A stretch of DNA of 64,000 nucleotides from Agapanthus africanus. Lineage: Eukaryota > Streptophyta > Magnoliopsida > Asparagales > Amaryllidaceae. A model generated the notes under the pieces. It did not search any database. It had not been told where the DNA came from and saw only the letters and a list, made by a program, of their open reading frames with translations. Of this stretch, positions 1 to 9,747 are shown piece after piece. The translations under genes were made by a program, and so were the position numbers. The stretch's first letter is position 1, and each line of letters begins with the position of its first letter. The stretch is taken from contig CM057338.1 in NCBI GenBank assembly GCA_030015575.1, forward strand, positions 774,207,864 through 774,271,863, in the 5' to 3' direction.

Positions 1-178
1 TGCGATTAATTCTGACTTGTTCTTCTTTTAAGGTTTGAAGAAGAATTTGAGGAAACAGTGGGAGCCATCCTGATTAGATAAATTAATAACCAATCTAATC
101 TTGCAAGAGCGCACGCTGAGTGTTTTCCCCCTCTCTCTCCAGGTAGCAACCATTTCACGCCCTAATCAAGATAATAAA
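1..178 (+). other. End of H1 leader with AGTGGGAG tract and splice-acceptor-like site
   Basis: Untranslated leader just before the first usable ATG. An AGTGGGAG purine tract lies at 57-64. A pyrimidine run ending in CAG (131-142) looks like a plant 3' splice site, and the same arrangement precedes the start codon in elements A, D, F and G. The ATG used by D (accATG) is accATT here, so the first in-frame ATG is at 179. Splicing of this leader is inferred, not shown. Confidence 0.55.
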
Positions 179-1573
179 ATGTATCGCTTGACCGATCCGC
201 ATTCTTATTCGGGGCTGGGAAACATCGGTTCGGCTCTAACTTACGATAACAGTCATAAGTATGAGCAAAGGAAAGAGAAAAGTTTGAATTCCTTGATAAA
301 CCCATCGAAGAAGAAACATACTGTTACGTCTTCTTCAGGTGTTCTTGTAGTTGAGAACTGCTTTTCGGTCAGTCCTACCTCCTGGGTACTAGATACCAGA
401 TCAGGATCTCATATCTGTAATTTATTGCAGGGACTGAGAAAAAGTAGGATAATTCGACCTGGTGATATATCCTTCAGAGTAGGGAATGGATCATAAGTTA
501 ATGCTGCAGCCGTCGGTGAATATCACCTTGTGTTGCCAAATGGAAATACTGTGATTTTGAACAATTGCTACTATGTACCTTCCATGTTATGCAACATAAT
601 ATCAGTTTCTTTACTTGATAAAGATGGATATAACTTTGTTCTTGATAGAAATATCATGAACATCTACCTTCATAAGGTATTGGTTGCAGAAGGTACACTG
701 TGTAATTGTATCTATGCTCTAAATCAGAACACAGTTCTCAATGTACAAAACACACGCAAGAGGAAAAGTTCATATACAAACCAATCCTACTTGTGGCATT
801 GTAGACTTGGTCATATCGGAGAGAAAAGACTGAGTAAGTTACATAAAGATGGATATTTGAACACGTCCGAATTCTCATCTTATGAAACTTGTCAATCCTG
901 TCTCAAAGGAAAGATGACCAAATCTCCCTTCACTGGACACGGAGAAAGAGCAAGAGAGCTCTTGGGACTCATACACAGTGATGTGTGTGGTCCAATGTCT
1001 ACACATGCCCGGGGTGGGTTCTCGTACTTCATCACATTCACTGACGATCTCTCTAGGTTCGGATATGTGTATCTCATGAAACAAAAATCTGAAGCTTTTG
1101 AGAAATTCAAAGAATTTAGAAGCGAAGTAGAGAACCAGATTGGCAAAAGTATTAAGATCCTCCGATCTGATAGAGGGGGAGAGTACTTAAGTACGGAATT
1201 CAGGGATTTTCTAAAAGAGAATGGCATTCTCCCTCAGCTTACTCCTCCGTATACACCACAGCACAATGGCGTGTCGGAGCGGAGGAACCGTACCCTATTG
1301 GATATGGTTCGCTCCATGATGAGTAATGCCGAGTTACCTCTTTCTTTCTGGGGGTTATCTCTTGAATCAGCAGCATTCATATTGAACAGAGCGCCATCCA
1401 AATCAGTGCCTACCACTCCATATGAAGTATGGACTGAGAAGAGACCATGTCTTGATTACATTAAGATATGGGGGTGTCCTGCTTTTGTTAAAAAGCAGAA
1501 TCCAGATAAACTCAAGGCAAGGTCTGTATTATGCTCGTTTGTGGGATACCCTAAGCATTCCAAGGGATATCTG
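179..1573 (+). pseudogene. H1 polyprotein, gag-less: protease, GAG-pre-integrase and integrase core
   Basis: Copia polyprotein N-terminal half. About 45 residues that are not gag (MYRLTDP...) lead straight to the protease. The protease catalytic triplet reads Asp-Thr-Arg instead of Asp-Thr-Gly (392-400). A single in-frame TAA (494-496) interrupts the reading frame, which is otherwise open to 1573. The integrase zinc finger (WHCRLGH ... CQSCLKGK, 790-910) is present, as is the catalytic triad: Asp at 980, Asp at 1169 and Glu at 1277, the last two separated by 35 residues (DD35E). No gag or Cys-His knuckle lies upstream. The apparent last codons after 1573 belong to element A's LTR. Protease mutation plus stop make this copy non-functional; the integrase itself looks intact. 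Confidence 0.9.
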
Positions 1574-2079
1574 TGTTAAGTCAACGTTACCTCTCCTGGT
1601 TTTTTCGGGGTTGCGGAAATGGTGAGAAACAATTTTCAGGGTTTTGGTAACATGGACTAGAAAAGCCGGATCTTGGCTAAACAACACACTAGCAACAACT
1701 ACGAGCTTTACCTACTCGGTTAGGGGGTTATACCTAGTCTTGAACTCCTTCTCTTCTTGTTGTTCTCCTCCTTGCTTGCTCCTTGTAATAGTTTGTACGG
1801 CTCCTCCTCGTCGTCTCCTCTTTGTCGAAGATAGATCCACCTGAGGGCCTCGAATTTGAGCTCCTACCTCAACCTAGAGGTAACTAAGGTGCTTGGTTTG
1901 CTAAACCTAGAACCCTAGAAAGAGTAGAGAGTTGTCTTAGTGTTTTATCTCAAAGGAAAATGGTTCTCAACTCATGAGAGGGATTTTCCTTGAGCTAGAG
2001 GAAGAAGGAGAGCAATGGATGAGAGAGAAGATGCAAGTGAGAATGAATCAATTTTACAACCATGCTCTCATAATTAAGA

Positions 2080-2087
2080 AAATAATG

Positions 2088-2149
<62 letters not shown>

Positions 2150-2150
2150 T
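2080..2150. repeat. AAT/ATA trinucleotide microsatellite in LTR A
   Basis: About 70 bp of uninterrupted ATA/TAA repeat after a short imperfect start. The equivalent places in the two related LTR segments are shorter (about 12088-12118 and 33370-33429), so it varies in length. In LTR F the corresponding position holds a TATA-like AT-rich stretch. Confidence 0.95.
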
Positions 2151-2249
2151 AACAATTTGTGATGGTGAGTTGATGAATGACCATTATCATTTCATTCATT
2201 AAATGCTTTGTGCAAAAAATAAGAAGCATCTTTGAAAACAAATGATGAT

Positions 2250-2309
2250 GGTCAACAAGTCTACTTTGGTCAACCGGTCAACTAAAGTCAACAAGTCAAC
2301 AAAAGTCAA
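2250..2309 (-). promoter_or_regulatory. W-box cluster in LTR A
   Basis: Six GTCAA cores within 60 bp, each preceded by G or A, so on the element's sense strand all six read TTGAC[C/T], the W-box bound by plant WRKY factors. The cluster lies upstream (in element orientation) of the microsatellite and pyrimidine-rich region, as expected for a promoter-proximal enhancer. It is repeated at 12210-12269 and about 33519-33590. Function is inferred from the motif only. Confidence 0.6.
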
Positions 2310-3232
2310 GAATTCAACTCAATCATGGCACAATAATTGTTAACTAATATTATTAATCATATTTTCTATTCTCATTAGGGTTTGGAAAAAGACAACAGTC
2401 AACTGTGCATACACACCCGTACCATAACCCCAATGAGAATCCTCTGCCTCTGTCTCAGTCAACTGTGCATACACACCCGCATCCGTGTTCCGAGGAACAC
2501 GAATACAATGAGATAAAACCAATCCCAAAACATATACTAGGATCTGGCTTAAATCAAAGCCCGCTAGTAATAACTGTCCGGACACCAAACGTGCACAAGT
2601 GCGCGGATGTGAACGAACCCCATCGCAAAACCATGCGACCTTTACTCAGTTTTGCCCAAAGGAGAATAACCCTCTGTGTGGGACTCTAAAGACTCGACAC
2701 TACGCTGGCAGCGGGGTTAACCATAGACCGCAAGCGGCACTAGCTGTACGTAACGGTCCCCAGGTAGATGACGATAAGAAGACTGATGAGGTGAACCCAT
2801 CCGAACTCCTACTGAGCCTGAATGTGACAATCTCCATACAGTCCGGTCTGTTCGTCTAAGAGTATCGCATGGCGGGCCTAGGGGGTGGCAAACGTCAGTC
2901 CCTTAATAGCGGTACAAGTCGTGTCGGAGTGTAGCCCAAAACACCCTGAGAAACTACTGGTAACACTACCAGTAAATCTCGCTTGCCATGGCCAGGGACG
3001 ACAATGTGTAATGGCTCTCCTAGACACAGCGCGATATCAACTCCCAATACCGGGAGAGACGAATCCTGTCTAACCGCCATTGCCTCCAAGTGCTTCGGGA
3101 CTGCACCCAGCTACTACCTGTTTGCACGACTCAGTAGAGCCGTGGTAGGGTAGTAATCAAAGAACAGTAGGAACACACTCGAGGCAAAGTGACAGTGTCA
3201 AGTCAGCGGACTAAGCTGTACTCATGTCACCT

Positions 3233-3278
3233 GGGAACTGTTAACTAACGATAGGTATAATACCAACCAACAGTTCCC
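3233..3278 (-). other. Conserved U3 hairpin, LTR A copy
   Basis: Arms GGGAACTGTT and AACAGTTCCC enclose a region containing GGTATAATACC. The same hairpin with different, still complementary, arms occurs in the LTRs of B (11498-11543), G (21952-21998), H1 (37269-37314), D (38233-38278) and F (47810-47855). Confidence 0.7.
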
Positions 3279-3725
3279 GATGAGTCCTGTCCAGTGTACT
3301 CGTAACCTAACGAGCACCCGCATACTATCTCAAGTACGACGTACAGACGGCTGTGGGACAGACCGTCTCCCCTGCTGGGATGAGAAGCGCATACGCTAGT
3401 CTACTCTGGAGTATCGATGCCCTGTCTCGATAGTCCTATGACTAGGGACCAGAATAAGGATGTGCTTATAGACTACCCAGCCCCCACTAGTGTGATCGCC
3501 ATCACAACGCCAGTAGTCAAGCACAGATCCTAAGGGCTCCATCAATATGTTTCAGCGATATGTTAAAAGAAACATATACATATATTAAGATAGAAACAAA
3601 CCAAGTAGAATACTACTATATCGAGCAAGACTGTCGTAAAACCGTATATATATCCCAAGCTTCCAAAATGTATTATACAAACTAGTACTATACAATAATG
3701 GCCTCTAGGGCATACATATCTAACA

Positions 3726-3740
3726 ATCTCCCACTTGCAC
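3726..3740 (-). other. Polypurine tract of element A (complement)
   Basis: ATCTCCCACTTGCAC directly next to the LTR. On the element strand this is GTGCAAGTGGGAGAT, the plus-strand primer of copia elements. The same sequence adjoins the 3' LTRs of B, G, H1 and F. Confidence 0.9.
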
Positions 3741-4900
3741 TAAAGGCTAGTAATTGGTGTACCGCATACCCAACGTCTGCACTAGGCCAGCTGCTGGCGT
3801 ACCGCATACCCAATAGCTCAAAAAGTTGCTCGAACTGTGTTTGAGGGAGGGCCTTTGTGAATAGACCCGCCGTGTTGTCTTTTGTGTCCACTCTCCGTAC
3901 CTCGATCTCCTGGCGATCAATGATCTCCCTGATCAGGTGATACCGCCTTAAGATGTGTCTGGATTTCTGATGGGACCTTGGTTCCTTCGTTAAAGCTATA
4001 GCCCCATTGTTATCGCAATACAAAGGTATTGGGTCAACAATGGACGGAACCACCTGAAGTTCACTAATGAACTTCTTCATCCCGACCGCCTCTTTTGCGG
4101 CATCGGTTGCAGCAATGTATTCAGCCTCCATCGTCGAGTCTGTGACGATATCCTGTTTGGAACTCCTCTAACACACCGCCCCTCCGTTGAGGGTAAACAC
4201 AAAACCCGAGACAGACTTGCTGTCATCTTTGTCACTCTGGAAGCTTGCATCGGTAAAGGACTCGACCCTGAGGTCTCCATTACCGTAAACCAGGAACATC
4301 TCCTTAGTCCTTCTCAGGTACTTGAGAATGTTCTTCACTGCCGTCCAGTGGTCCTCACCTGGGTCTGACTGATACCGGCTCACCACGCTCAGCGCGTAAG
4401 CTACATCTGGTCTTGTACATAGCATCGTATACATTATAGATCCTACTGCCGAAGCGTAGGGTATAGTGCTCATGCGAACCCTCTCCTCGTCAGTCTTAGG
4501 AGACATCTTTTTGGAGAGGGTAATTCCGTGCAATGCGGGTATGTTACCGTGCTTGGAATCCTCCATACAAAATCTCTTTAGTACGGTCTCTATATACCTG
4601 GACTGCGAAAGTCCCAGTAGTCTCTTGGATCTATCTCTGTAGATCTTGATCCCCAGAATGTACGAGGCATCACCCAGGTCCTTCATGGAGAACCGTTGTG
4701 ACAAAAATAGCTTGACCGATTGTAGCATAGGAATGTCATTTCCTATCAAAAGAATGTCGTCCACGTACAAGACTAGGAACACGACAGTTCGTCCTACAAT
4801 CTTTTTATAGACACAATGTTCATCTTCATTCTTGATGAAATCAAATTCTTTAATTGCCTCATCAAAACAGATGTTCCAGCTTCGCGATGCCTACTTTAAT
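3741..4900 (-). pseudogene. Element A: C-terminal reverse transcriptase and RNase H
   Basis: Minus-strand reading frame with the RT active site YVDDILLIGND near 4770, the palm/thumb region (FSMKDLGDASYILGIKIYRD) and copia RNase H (SGFVFTLNGGAVC, MEAEYIAA, YCDNNGAIAL, FTKAL). The frame is stopped by an amber codon (4168-4170) replacing a conserved Trp (TGG to TAG); the same Trp-to-amber change is in H1 at 36301. A second stop replaces Gln in the motif GLKQAS near 4893. The C-terminal frame runs on into the LTR. Confidence 0.9.
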
Positions 4901-4912
4901 CCATAAATGGAT

Positions 4913-6400
4913 TTAAGCAACTTGCACACCTTCCCGCTGCTCCCACTGTCTACGAAACCTTCTGGCTGATCCATGTAAACGCACTTCTAAACAGCCGTTT
5001 AGAAAAGCCGTTTTAACGTCCATCTGCCAGATTTCATAGTCATGGAAGGCAGCAATGACAAGTAGGATCTGAATGGATTTGAGCATAGCTACTGGAGAAA
5101 AAGTTTCGTCATAGTCCAAACCAGGTCTTTGATGAAAACCTTTTGCAACGGGTCTAGCCTTATAGGTTTCCACCTGCCCATCTACACCAAGTTTCCTTTT
5201 GTAGATCCATTTGCATCCAACGGGTTTTACCCCAGGTGGAGCAATATCCAAGGTCCACACTTTATTGGTATAAATGGACTCCATTTCGAATTGCATTGCT
5301 TTCAGCCACTTATCAGAGTCCCTACTGATAATGGCCTGCCTGAAACTGGTAGGGTCATCTTCTTCCAAGATGCAATCCTCTCGATCCCCGTCTAAGAGAA
5401 AACCGTAGTATCTCTCGGGCGGATGAGAAATCCTACCAGATCTGCGGAGTGGCTGAGGTTCTTCTGGGGTTATTGAATTTTCTGGTTCTGCTAAATCCTC
5501 AGTTTGAGTTTGTGGATCAGATATTTCATCCAGTTCTACCATGCTCCCACTAATTTCTTTTGCAAGAAATTGCCACTCTAAAAAGGTGGCGCGACGAGCA
5601 ACGAACACCTTCTGTTCCTCAGTGTGGTAGAACAGATATCCCAGAGAATTTCTAGGATATCCCACAAACTTGCACAAAACTGACCGTGCCTTAAGCTTGT
5701 CCGGATTTTGTACTTTTACATAGGCCGGACAACCCCATATCTTAATACGTTCAAGATATGGTTTTTTACTACTGCATATTTCATATGGAGTCTTAGGCAC
5801 AGATTTAGATGGAACCTGATTCAGTAAGTATGCCGCTGTTTCTAGCGCAAGTCCCCAGAATGAAAGAGGTAACTCAGCATTACTCATCATGGATCGAACC
5901 ATATCCAATAGGGTACGATTCCTTCTCTCCGATACACCGTTGTGCTGTGGTGTATAAGGAGGAGTAAGCTGAGAGAGAATACCATTCTCTTTTAAGTAAT
6001 CTCGGAATTCCGTGCTTAAGTACTCCCCTCCTCTATCTGACCGGAGGATCTTGACACTTTTGCCTGTCTGGTTCTCTACTTCATTTCTGAATTCCTTGAA
6101 TTTCTCAAAAGTTTCAGATTTGTGTTTCATAAGATACACATATCCGAATCTAGAAAGATCGTCAGTGAATGTGATGAAGTACGAGAACCCACCCCTTGCA
6201 TGTATAGACATCGGACCACATACATCACTGTGTATGAGTCCCAAGAGCTCTGTTGCTCTTTCTCCATGTCCGGTGAACGGAGATTTGGTCATTTTCCCTT
6301 TGAGACAAGACTGACAAGTTTCATAAGATGAAAACTCGAACGTATTCAAGAGTCCATCTTTATGCAACTTAGTCTTTTCTCTCCGATATGACCAAGTCTA
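4913..6400 (-). pseudogene. Element A: integrase to N-terminal reverse transcriptase
   Basis: Long minus-strand ORF of 484 codons. It has the integrase zinc-finger C-terminal half ([11 protein letters not shown]), the core with the Asp...Asp(35)Glu triad ([18 protein letters not shown]), a linker, and the start of RT ([32 protein letters not shown]). It is cut off at its N-terminal end by a small deletion near 6370 and at its C-terminal end by loss of two bases near 4985, which shifts the frame before YVDD. One conserved residue differs (KARPVAKG, usually KARLVAKG). The integrase core looks intact. Confidence 0.9.
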
Positions 6401-7021
6401 CAATGCCACAAGTAGGATTCATTCGTATCTGAATTCTTCCTCATGCGTGTGTTTTGTATATTGAGAACTGTATTCTGATTTAGAACGTAGATACCATTAC
6501 ACAGTGTACCTTCTGCAACCAGTACCTTATGAAGGTAAATGTTCATGATATTCCTATCAAGAACAAAGTTATATCCATCTTTATCGAGTAATGAAACTGA
6601 TATGATGTTGCAAACCATGGAAGGTACATAGTAGCAATCGTTCAAAATCATAGTATTGCCTTTTGGCAACTATATGATATTCTCCGACGGCTGCAGCATT
6701 AACTTGTGCTCTGTTCGCTACTCTGAGCGACATATCACCAGGTACAACTTTCCTACTTTTTCTCAGTCCCTACAATTGATTACAGATATGAGATCCTGAT
6801 CCGGTATCAAGTACCCAGTAGGTAGGGCTGACCGTAAAATAGTTCTCAATTACAAGAACACCTGAAGTAGATGCAAAACCATGCTTCTTCTTCAACTGGG
6901 TATCCTTAGAATCCTTACAATCCTCTTTCCCTTGCTCATACTTATGACCGTTGTCGTAAGTTAGAGCCGAACCAATGTTCCCCAGCCCCGAATAAGAATT
7001 CGGATCGGTCAAGCGATACAT
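6365..7021 (-). pseudogene. Element A: gag-less protease and GAG-pre-integrase
   Basis: Minus strand, starting at the ATG at 7019-7021 (MYRLTDP), as in H1. About 45 non-gag residues are followed by the protease with an intact catalytic triplet in the motif LDTGSGSHICN. A Gln-to-stop change (TAG, about 6770) ends the first ORF. The pre-integrase domain and [12 protein letters not shown] motif follow (6346-6669), then a small deletion shifts the frame. No zinc knuckle or gag domain is present between leader and protease. Confidence 0.87.
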
Positions 7022-7546
7022 TTTATTATCTTGATTAGGGCGTGAAATGGTTGCTACCTGGAGAGAGAGAAAAGAAACATTCAGCGTGCGCTCTTGTAAG
7101 ATTAGATTGGTTTATTGATTTATCTAACCAGGATGTCTCCCACTGTTTCCTCAAATTCTTCTTCAAACCCTAAAAGAAGAACTAGTCAGGATTAATCGCA
7201 CGTCACAATACTTGCTTAACCTTTCAGCCAGGCTGGTGTTGGTACTTCGAGGGAGGTTTTCCAACGCTTTCGCGAAGTTCCTTAATTAAATAACCTCTTT
7301 TCCCTGGAGGCGTAACCCCGCTAACACCGTTCTAGACACCTACTTGGTTTATAGCATTGATTGTTAAGTGAAATAATCTCCCGAGAGTAATCCAACTCAT
7401 CAGTGGGATCGGGATCCAACTATCATTGTGCGATGACCTAGATGGAATCCACTCTAGTCACCACACTTCAGAAGGTATGCTAAATCTGCAAGTTTCAGTT
7501 TCTTTAGAAACTCCCGATGTGGATTTTTGCCCCTAACAGTTTATGA

Positions 7547-7738
7547 CCTTGACAATGCCAACATATCATTAACCGCTAGTCAAGTTCGGCCCGTCATTAT
7601 CTTGATTAACTTAGAACCACCCGCATATCTCTTGACAATGCCAACATAGCTATGCGACTGTCCTAAATAATCCGAAAAATAAAATTGCAAACAAGCAATA
7701 CTTAGCTACCGATCACTACGCCTTGACAATGCCAAAAT
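7547..7738 (-). other. Three TTGAC mini-hairpins, element A leader
   Basis: TTGACAATGCCAA occurs at 7549, 7632 and 7723, at 83-91 bp spacing. It can form a short stem TTGAC/GCCAA with one A-C mismatch. The central bases are the same in all three copies of this element but differ from those in B, D, F and G. Confidence 0.7.
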
Positions 7739-7874
7739 ACGCAGCTCGAATACTAAGTAGTACTTGTAGGAAATGACGGAGGGCTACGGCTGGGTTTTTG
7801 GCGAAAAACCCGTTAACGTAATGAGCTTGATATCGTTGAAGGAACCTGATAACCTTTTTTGAAAATATAGTGGC

Positions 7875-8115
7875 GAAAACTTTTGCTAAAGAGGTCACTC
7901 CCTGTGATGGGATCTCGACTCTTTTCTCGTCGAATGAAGTGCAGGATATTCTAAGCTGAATACCTCGATGCAAAGCAAGAATAATGGACTATAGTGAAGT
8001 TATTACCCTGACGAAAACTTTTGTCCAAGGGGTCACTCCCGATGAAGGGATCTCGGCCCTTGCCTCATCGAATGAGGTGCTGGGCATTCATAACTGAATA
8101 CCTCTGTGCAAAACA
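7875..8115 (-). repeat. Duplicated leader block in element A
   Basis: Two tandem diverged copies of a block reading (in + orientation) GGTCACTCCCxxTGAxGGGATCTCG followed by a CTC...TCG-GAATGA-GGTGC foldback and ending GATGCAAAGCAAG or a variant. Homologous pairs are in B, G and D; I do not see a pair in F, the only gag-bearing element. Confidence 0.65.
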
Positions 8116-8518
8116 AAAGTGAACGTCCTTGCAATAACAGCTTTTTGAAAATTGTTCCAACAACGTCTTTTAGGTTTATTTTTTTGCATTAAATTAATGC
8201 GTCCCATCAATTAATCCTACCATTGCAGAAAACAACGAAAATATGACGTACGCTTATGCCATCAGCACTCGCCACGGGGTCCCGTCATCACCCGTTAGGT
8301 TACTTAACTAACGACAGAGCGGAGGCTGGACTAGCGCGGATGCAAAACATAAGCAACGCCTAAATAGATATCATATAGATATATTCACATTCGTCAGATG
8401 CAATGATAGCCATTCCAGATCACAGATGAACACTTTGGATATACTAGGAATCTGCATTTCGTTCGAGTCTGCAATGAAGGACAGATTACACGGTCGCGAT
8501 GAGTAGCCAATACCCCAC

Positions 8519-8653
8519 CCTAGACCCCTACGGGTGCGGCAAACTACCCGCCAAGTGCCCGAAGCGAAGCAACCTCCCTCAACGACGTGAGTAGGCCACT
8601 CGGCACTTCAAGATACCCGGTAGTTTGTGCACCCCACCTTGGGTCTATCCTAG
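8519..8653 (-). other. Branched leader fold, element A
   Basis: A 135-bp stretch whose ends pair (CCTAGACCC with GGGTCTATCCTAGG) and whose inner arms also pair (GCAAACTACCCG with CGGTAGTTTGTGC; AAGTGCC with GGCACTT). Equivalent folds with changed but complementary arms lie in B, G, D and F. Confidence 0.7.
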
Positions 8654-9098
8654 GAGCAAAAACAGTAAAAAGAAATTATACAATGACGGCTACAAACCCA
8701 TCCCGGTTGTGCGGCCATATAAATAATATTACATCAAATTTACATCTTACATGAATTGAAAGATAAAGAAAAACTCTCATCTCACAACCCCCGGCTATTC
8801 ATCCACGACAATCCAACGAATTCATATATACATACCATTAACATCACAGATCACAGATATGTATAACCCCTACTAATCGGCGTATAGCGATTAGCAGACG
8901 TTCAATACATATATAACATTACAGATACAATCCATTAGCCAAAGTCTATAGAAAATCGACCAAAATACGGATTTGTAACCACCCCTAAAACAAATTTGTT
9001 CTCTGGAAATTCTGGGCAGAAACAAACCATCTCAAAAATCACAGAACACCACCAGAAGAAAACTGCAGGAGAAACGATCCACGGCCGAGTCAACTCGG

Positions 9099-9142
9099 CC
9101 GCGGATCCGCGGCAGGAGCAAGCTCTTGCCGCGGAACCGCGG
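9099..9142 (-). other. GC-rich leader stem-loop, element A
   Basis: CCGCGG arms at both ends enclose the stem GCAGGAGC/GCTCTTGC (one mismatched pair step) with a two-base loop. It lies about 200 bp from the PBS, as in B, G, D and F. Confidence 0.75.
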
Positions 9143-9338
9143 TGAGTTGGTCAGTTCGCTGGATCGTTTTTCTTGCCTGTTCTTTAAAAAGCCTGAGCCA
9201 ATTTTTAGTACATGATTTATTATTTTTAGAGCAGAAATAAAAATCGGCAGAAACTTGGATTTTCCGTGGTGTTTTGCGGTTTTTTGTCCGATCGAAATTC
9301 TAGATACTTTGCTAACATGCTAGTGTGTGTTTAGTTAG

Positions 9339-9351
9339 GCTCTGATACTAC
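9339..9351 (-). other. Primer-binding site of element A (complement)
   Basis: GCTCTGATACTAC next to the LTR start. On the element strand this is GTAGTATCAGAGC, one base off the usual match to initiator-Met tRNA. Confidence 0.88.
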
Positions 9352-9747
9352 TGTTAAGTCCACGTTACCTCTCCCGGTTCTTTCGGGGTTGCAGAAATGG
9401 TGAAAACAATTTTCAGGGTTTTGGTAACATGGACTAGAAAAGCCGGATCTTAGCTAAACAACACACTAGCAACAACTACGAGCTTTACCTACTCGGTTAG
9501 GGGGTTATACCTAGTCTTGAACTCCTTCTCTTCTTGTTGTTCTCCTCCTTGCTTGCTCCTTGTAATAGTTTGTACGGCTCTTCCTCGTCGTCTCCTCTTT
9601 GTCGAAGATAGATCCACCCGAGGGCCTCGAACTTGAGCTCCTACCTCAACCTAGAGGTAACTATGGTGCTTGGTTTGCTAAACCTAGAACCCTAGAAAGA
9701 GTAGAGAGTTGTCTTGGTGTTTTATCTCAAAGGAAAATGGTTCTCAA
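9352..9747 (-). repeat. Right (5') LTR of element A, first part
   Basis: Matches 1574-1970 of the left LTR. It stops at ctcaa (9743-9747), where LTR B begins. The sequence expected next, CTCATGAGAGGG, appears at 11977, after LTR B and a second ctcaa. Confidence 0.92.

Larger units (their letters stand above)
1..1573 (+). mobile_element. H1: 5' internal fragment of a Ty1/copia retrotransposon, split by element A
   Basis: This is the internal 5' part of the oldest copia element in the window. Its 5' LTR lies left of the window. It holds the leader end, a gag-less protease region and the integrase, and stops at 1573, where element A begins. The last five bases (1569-1573, atctg) recur at 13522-13526 and 34832-34836, and H1 coding sequence resumes in frame directly after them. 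H1 is therefore split, not truncated. The boundary is read directly from the sequence. Confidence 0.93.
1574..3725 (-). repeat. LTR of element A, left (3') copy
   Basis: 2152 bp, starting TGTTAAGTCAACG and ending ATCTAACA. In element orientation it begins near 3725. It holds a conserved U3 block (about 2570-3500), a hairpin at 3233-3278, a W-box cluster (2250-2309), an AAT microsatellite (2080-2150) and then a pyrimidine-rich stretch (about 1980-2050) that could be near the transcription start. It retains about 180 bp (around 2586-2765) that the right LTR has lost. Confidence 0.92.
7022..9351 (-). other. Leader (5' untranslated region) of element A
   Basis: About 2.3 kb between PBS and first ATG with no recognisable gene. 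In element orientation it holds, in order: GC hairpin (9099-9142), branched fold (8519-8653), a CGTTAG...CTAACG stem (around 8300), two copies of a block of about 130 bp (roughly 8010-8110 and 7875-7985), three TTGAC mini-hairpins (7721-7738, 7631-7645, 7547-7564), and a pyrimidine tract with CAG just before the coding region (7058-7080). Many ATG triplets precede the start, so direct scanning is unlikely. Confidence 0.75.

Noticed and set aside
875..1227. Minus-strand ORFs overlapping H1 integrase (and 6012-6331 over A integrase)
   Set aside because: Shadow frames of the well-supported integrase reading frame.
1974..2162. 62-codon ORF ending in poly-isoleucine
   Set aside because: Translation of the AAT microsatellite; not a gene.
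2885..3073. Recurring antisense ORF in LTRs (AVQVVSECSP-type peptide; also 12681-12869, 21608-21910, 29580-29882, 33991-34179, 47950-48198, 56022-56270)
   Set aside because: It recurs because the U3 block is conserved DNA. The same frame is closed by stops in LTR B (near 11180), so there is no consistent sign of coding.
7547..7738. CRISPR-like spacing of short repeats in leaders
   Set aside because: Only three 13-19 bp repeats per site, in a plant retrotransposon leader, with no cas genes; the homologous 'spacers' are conserved between elements.
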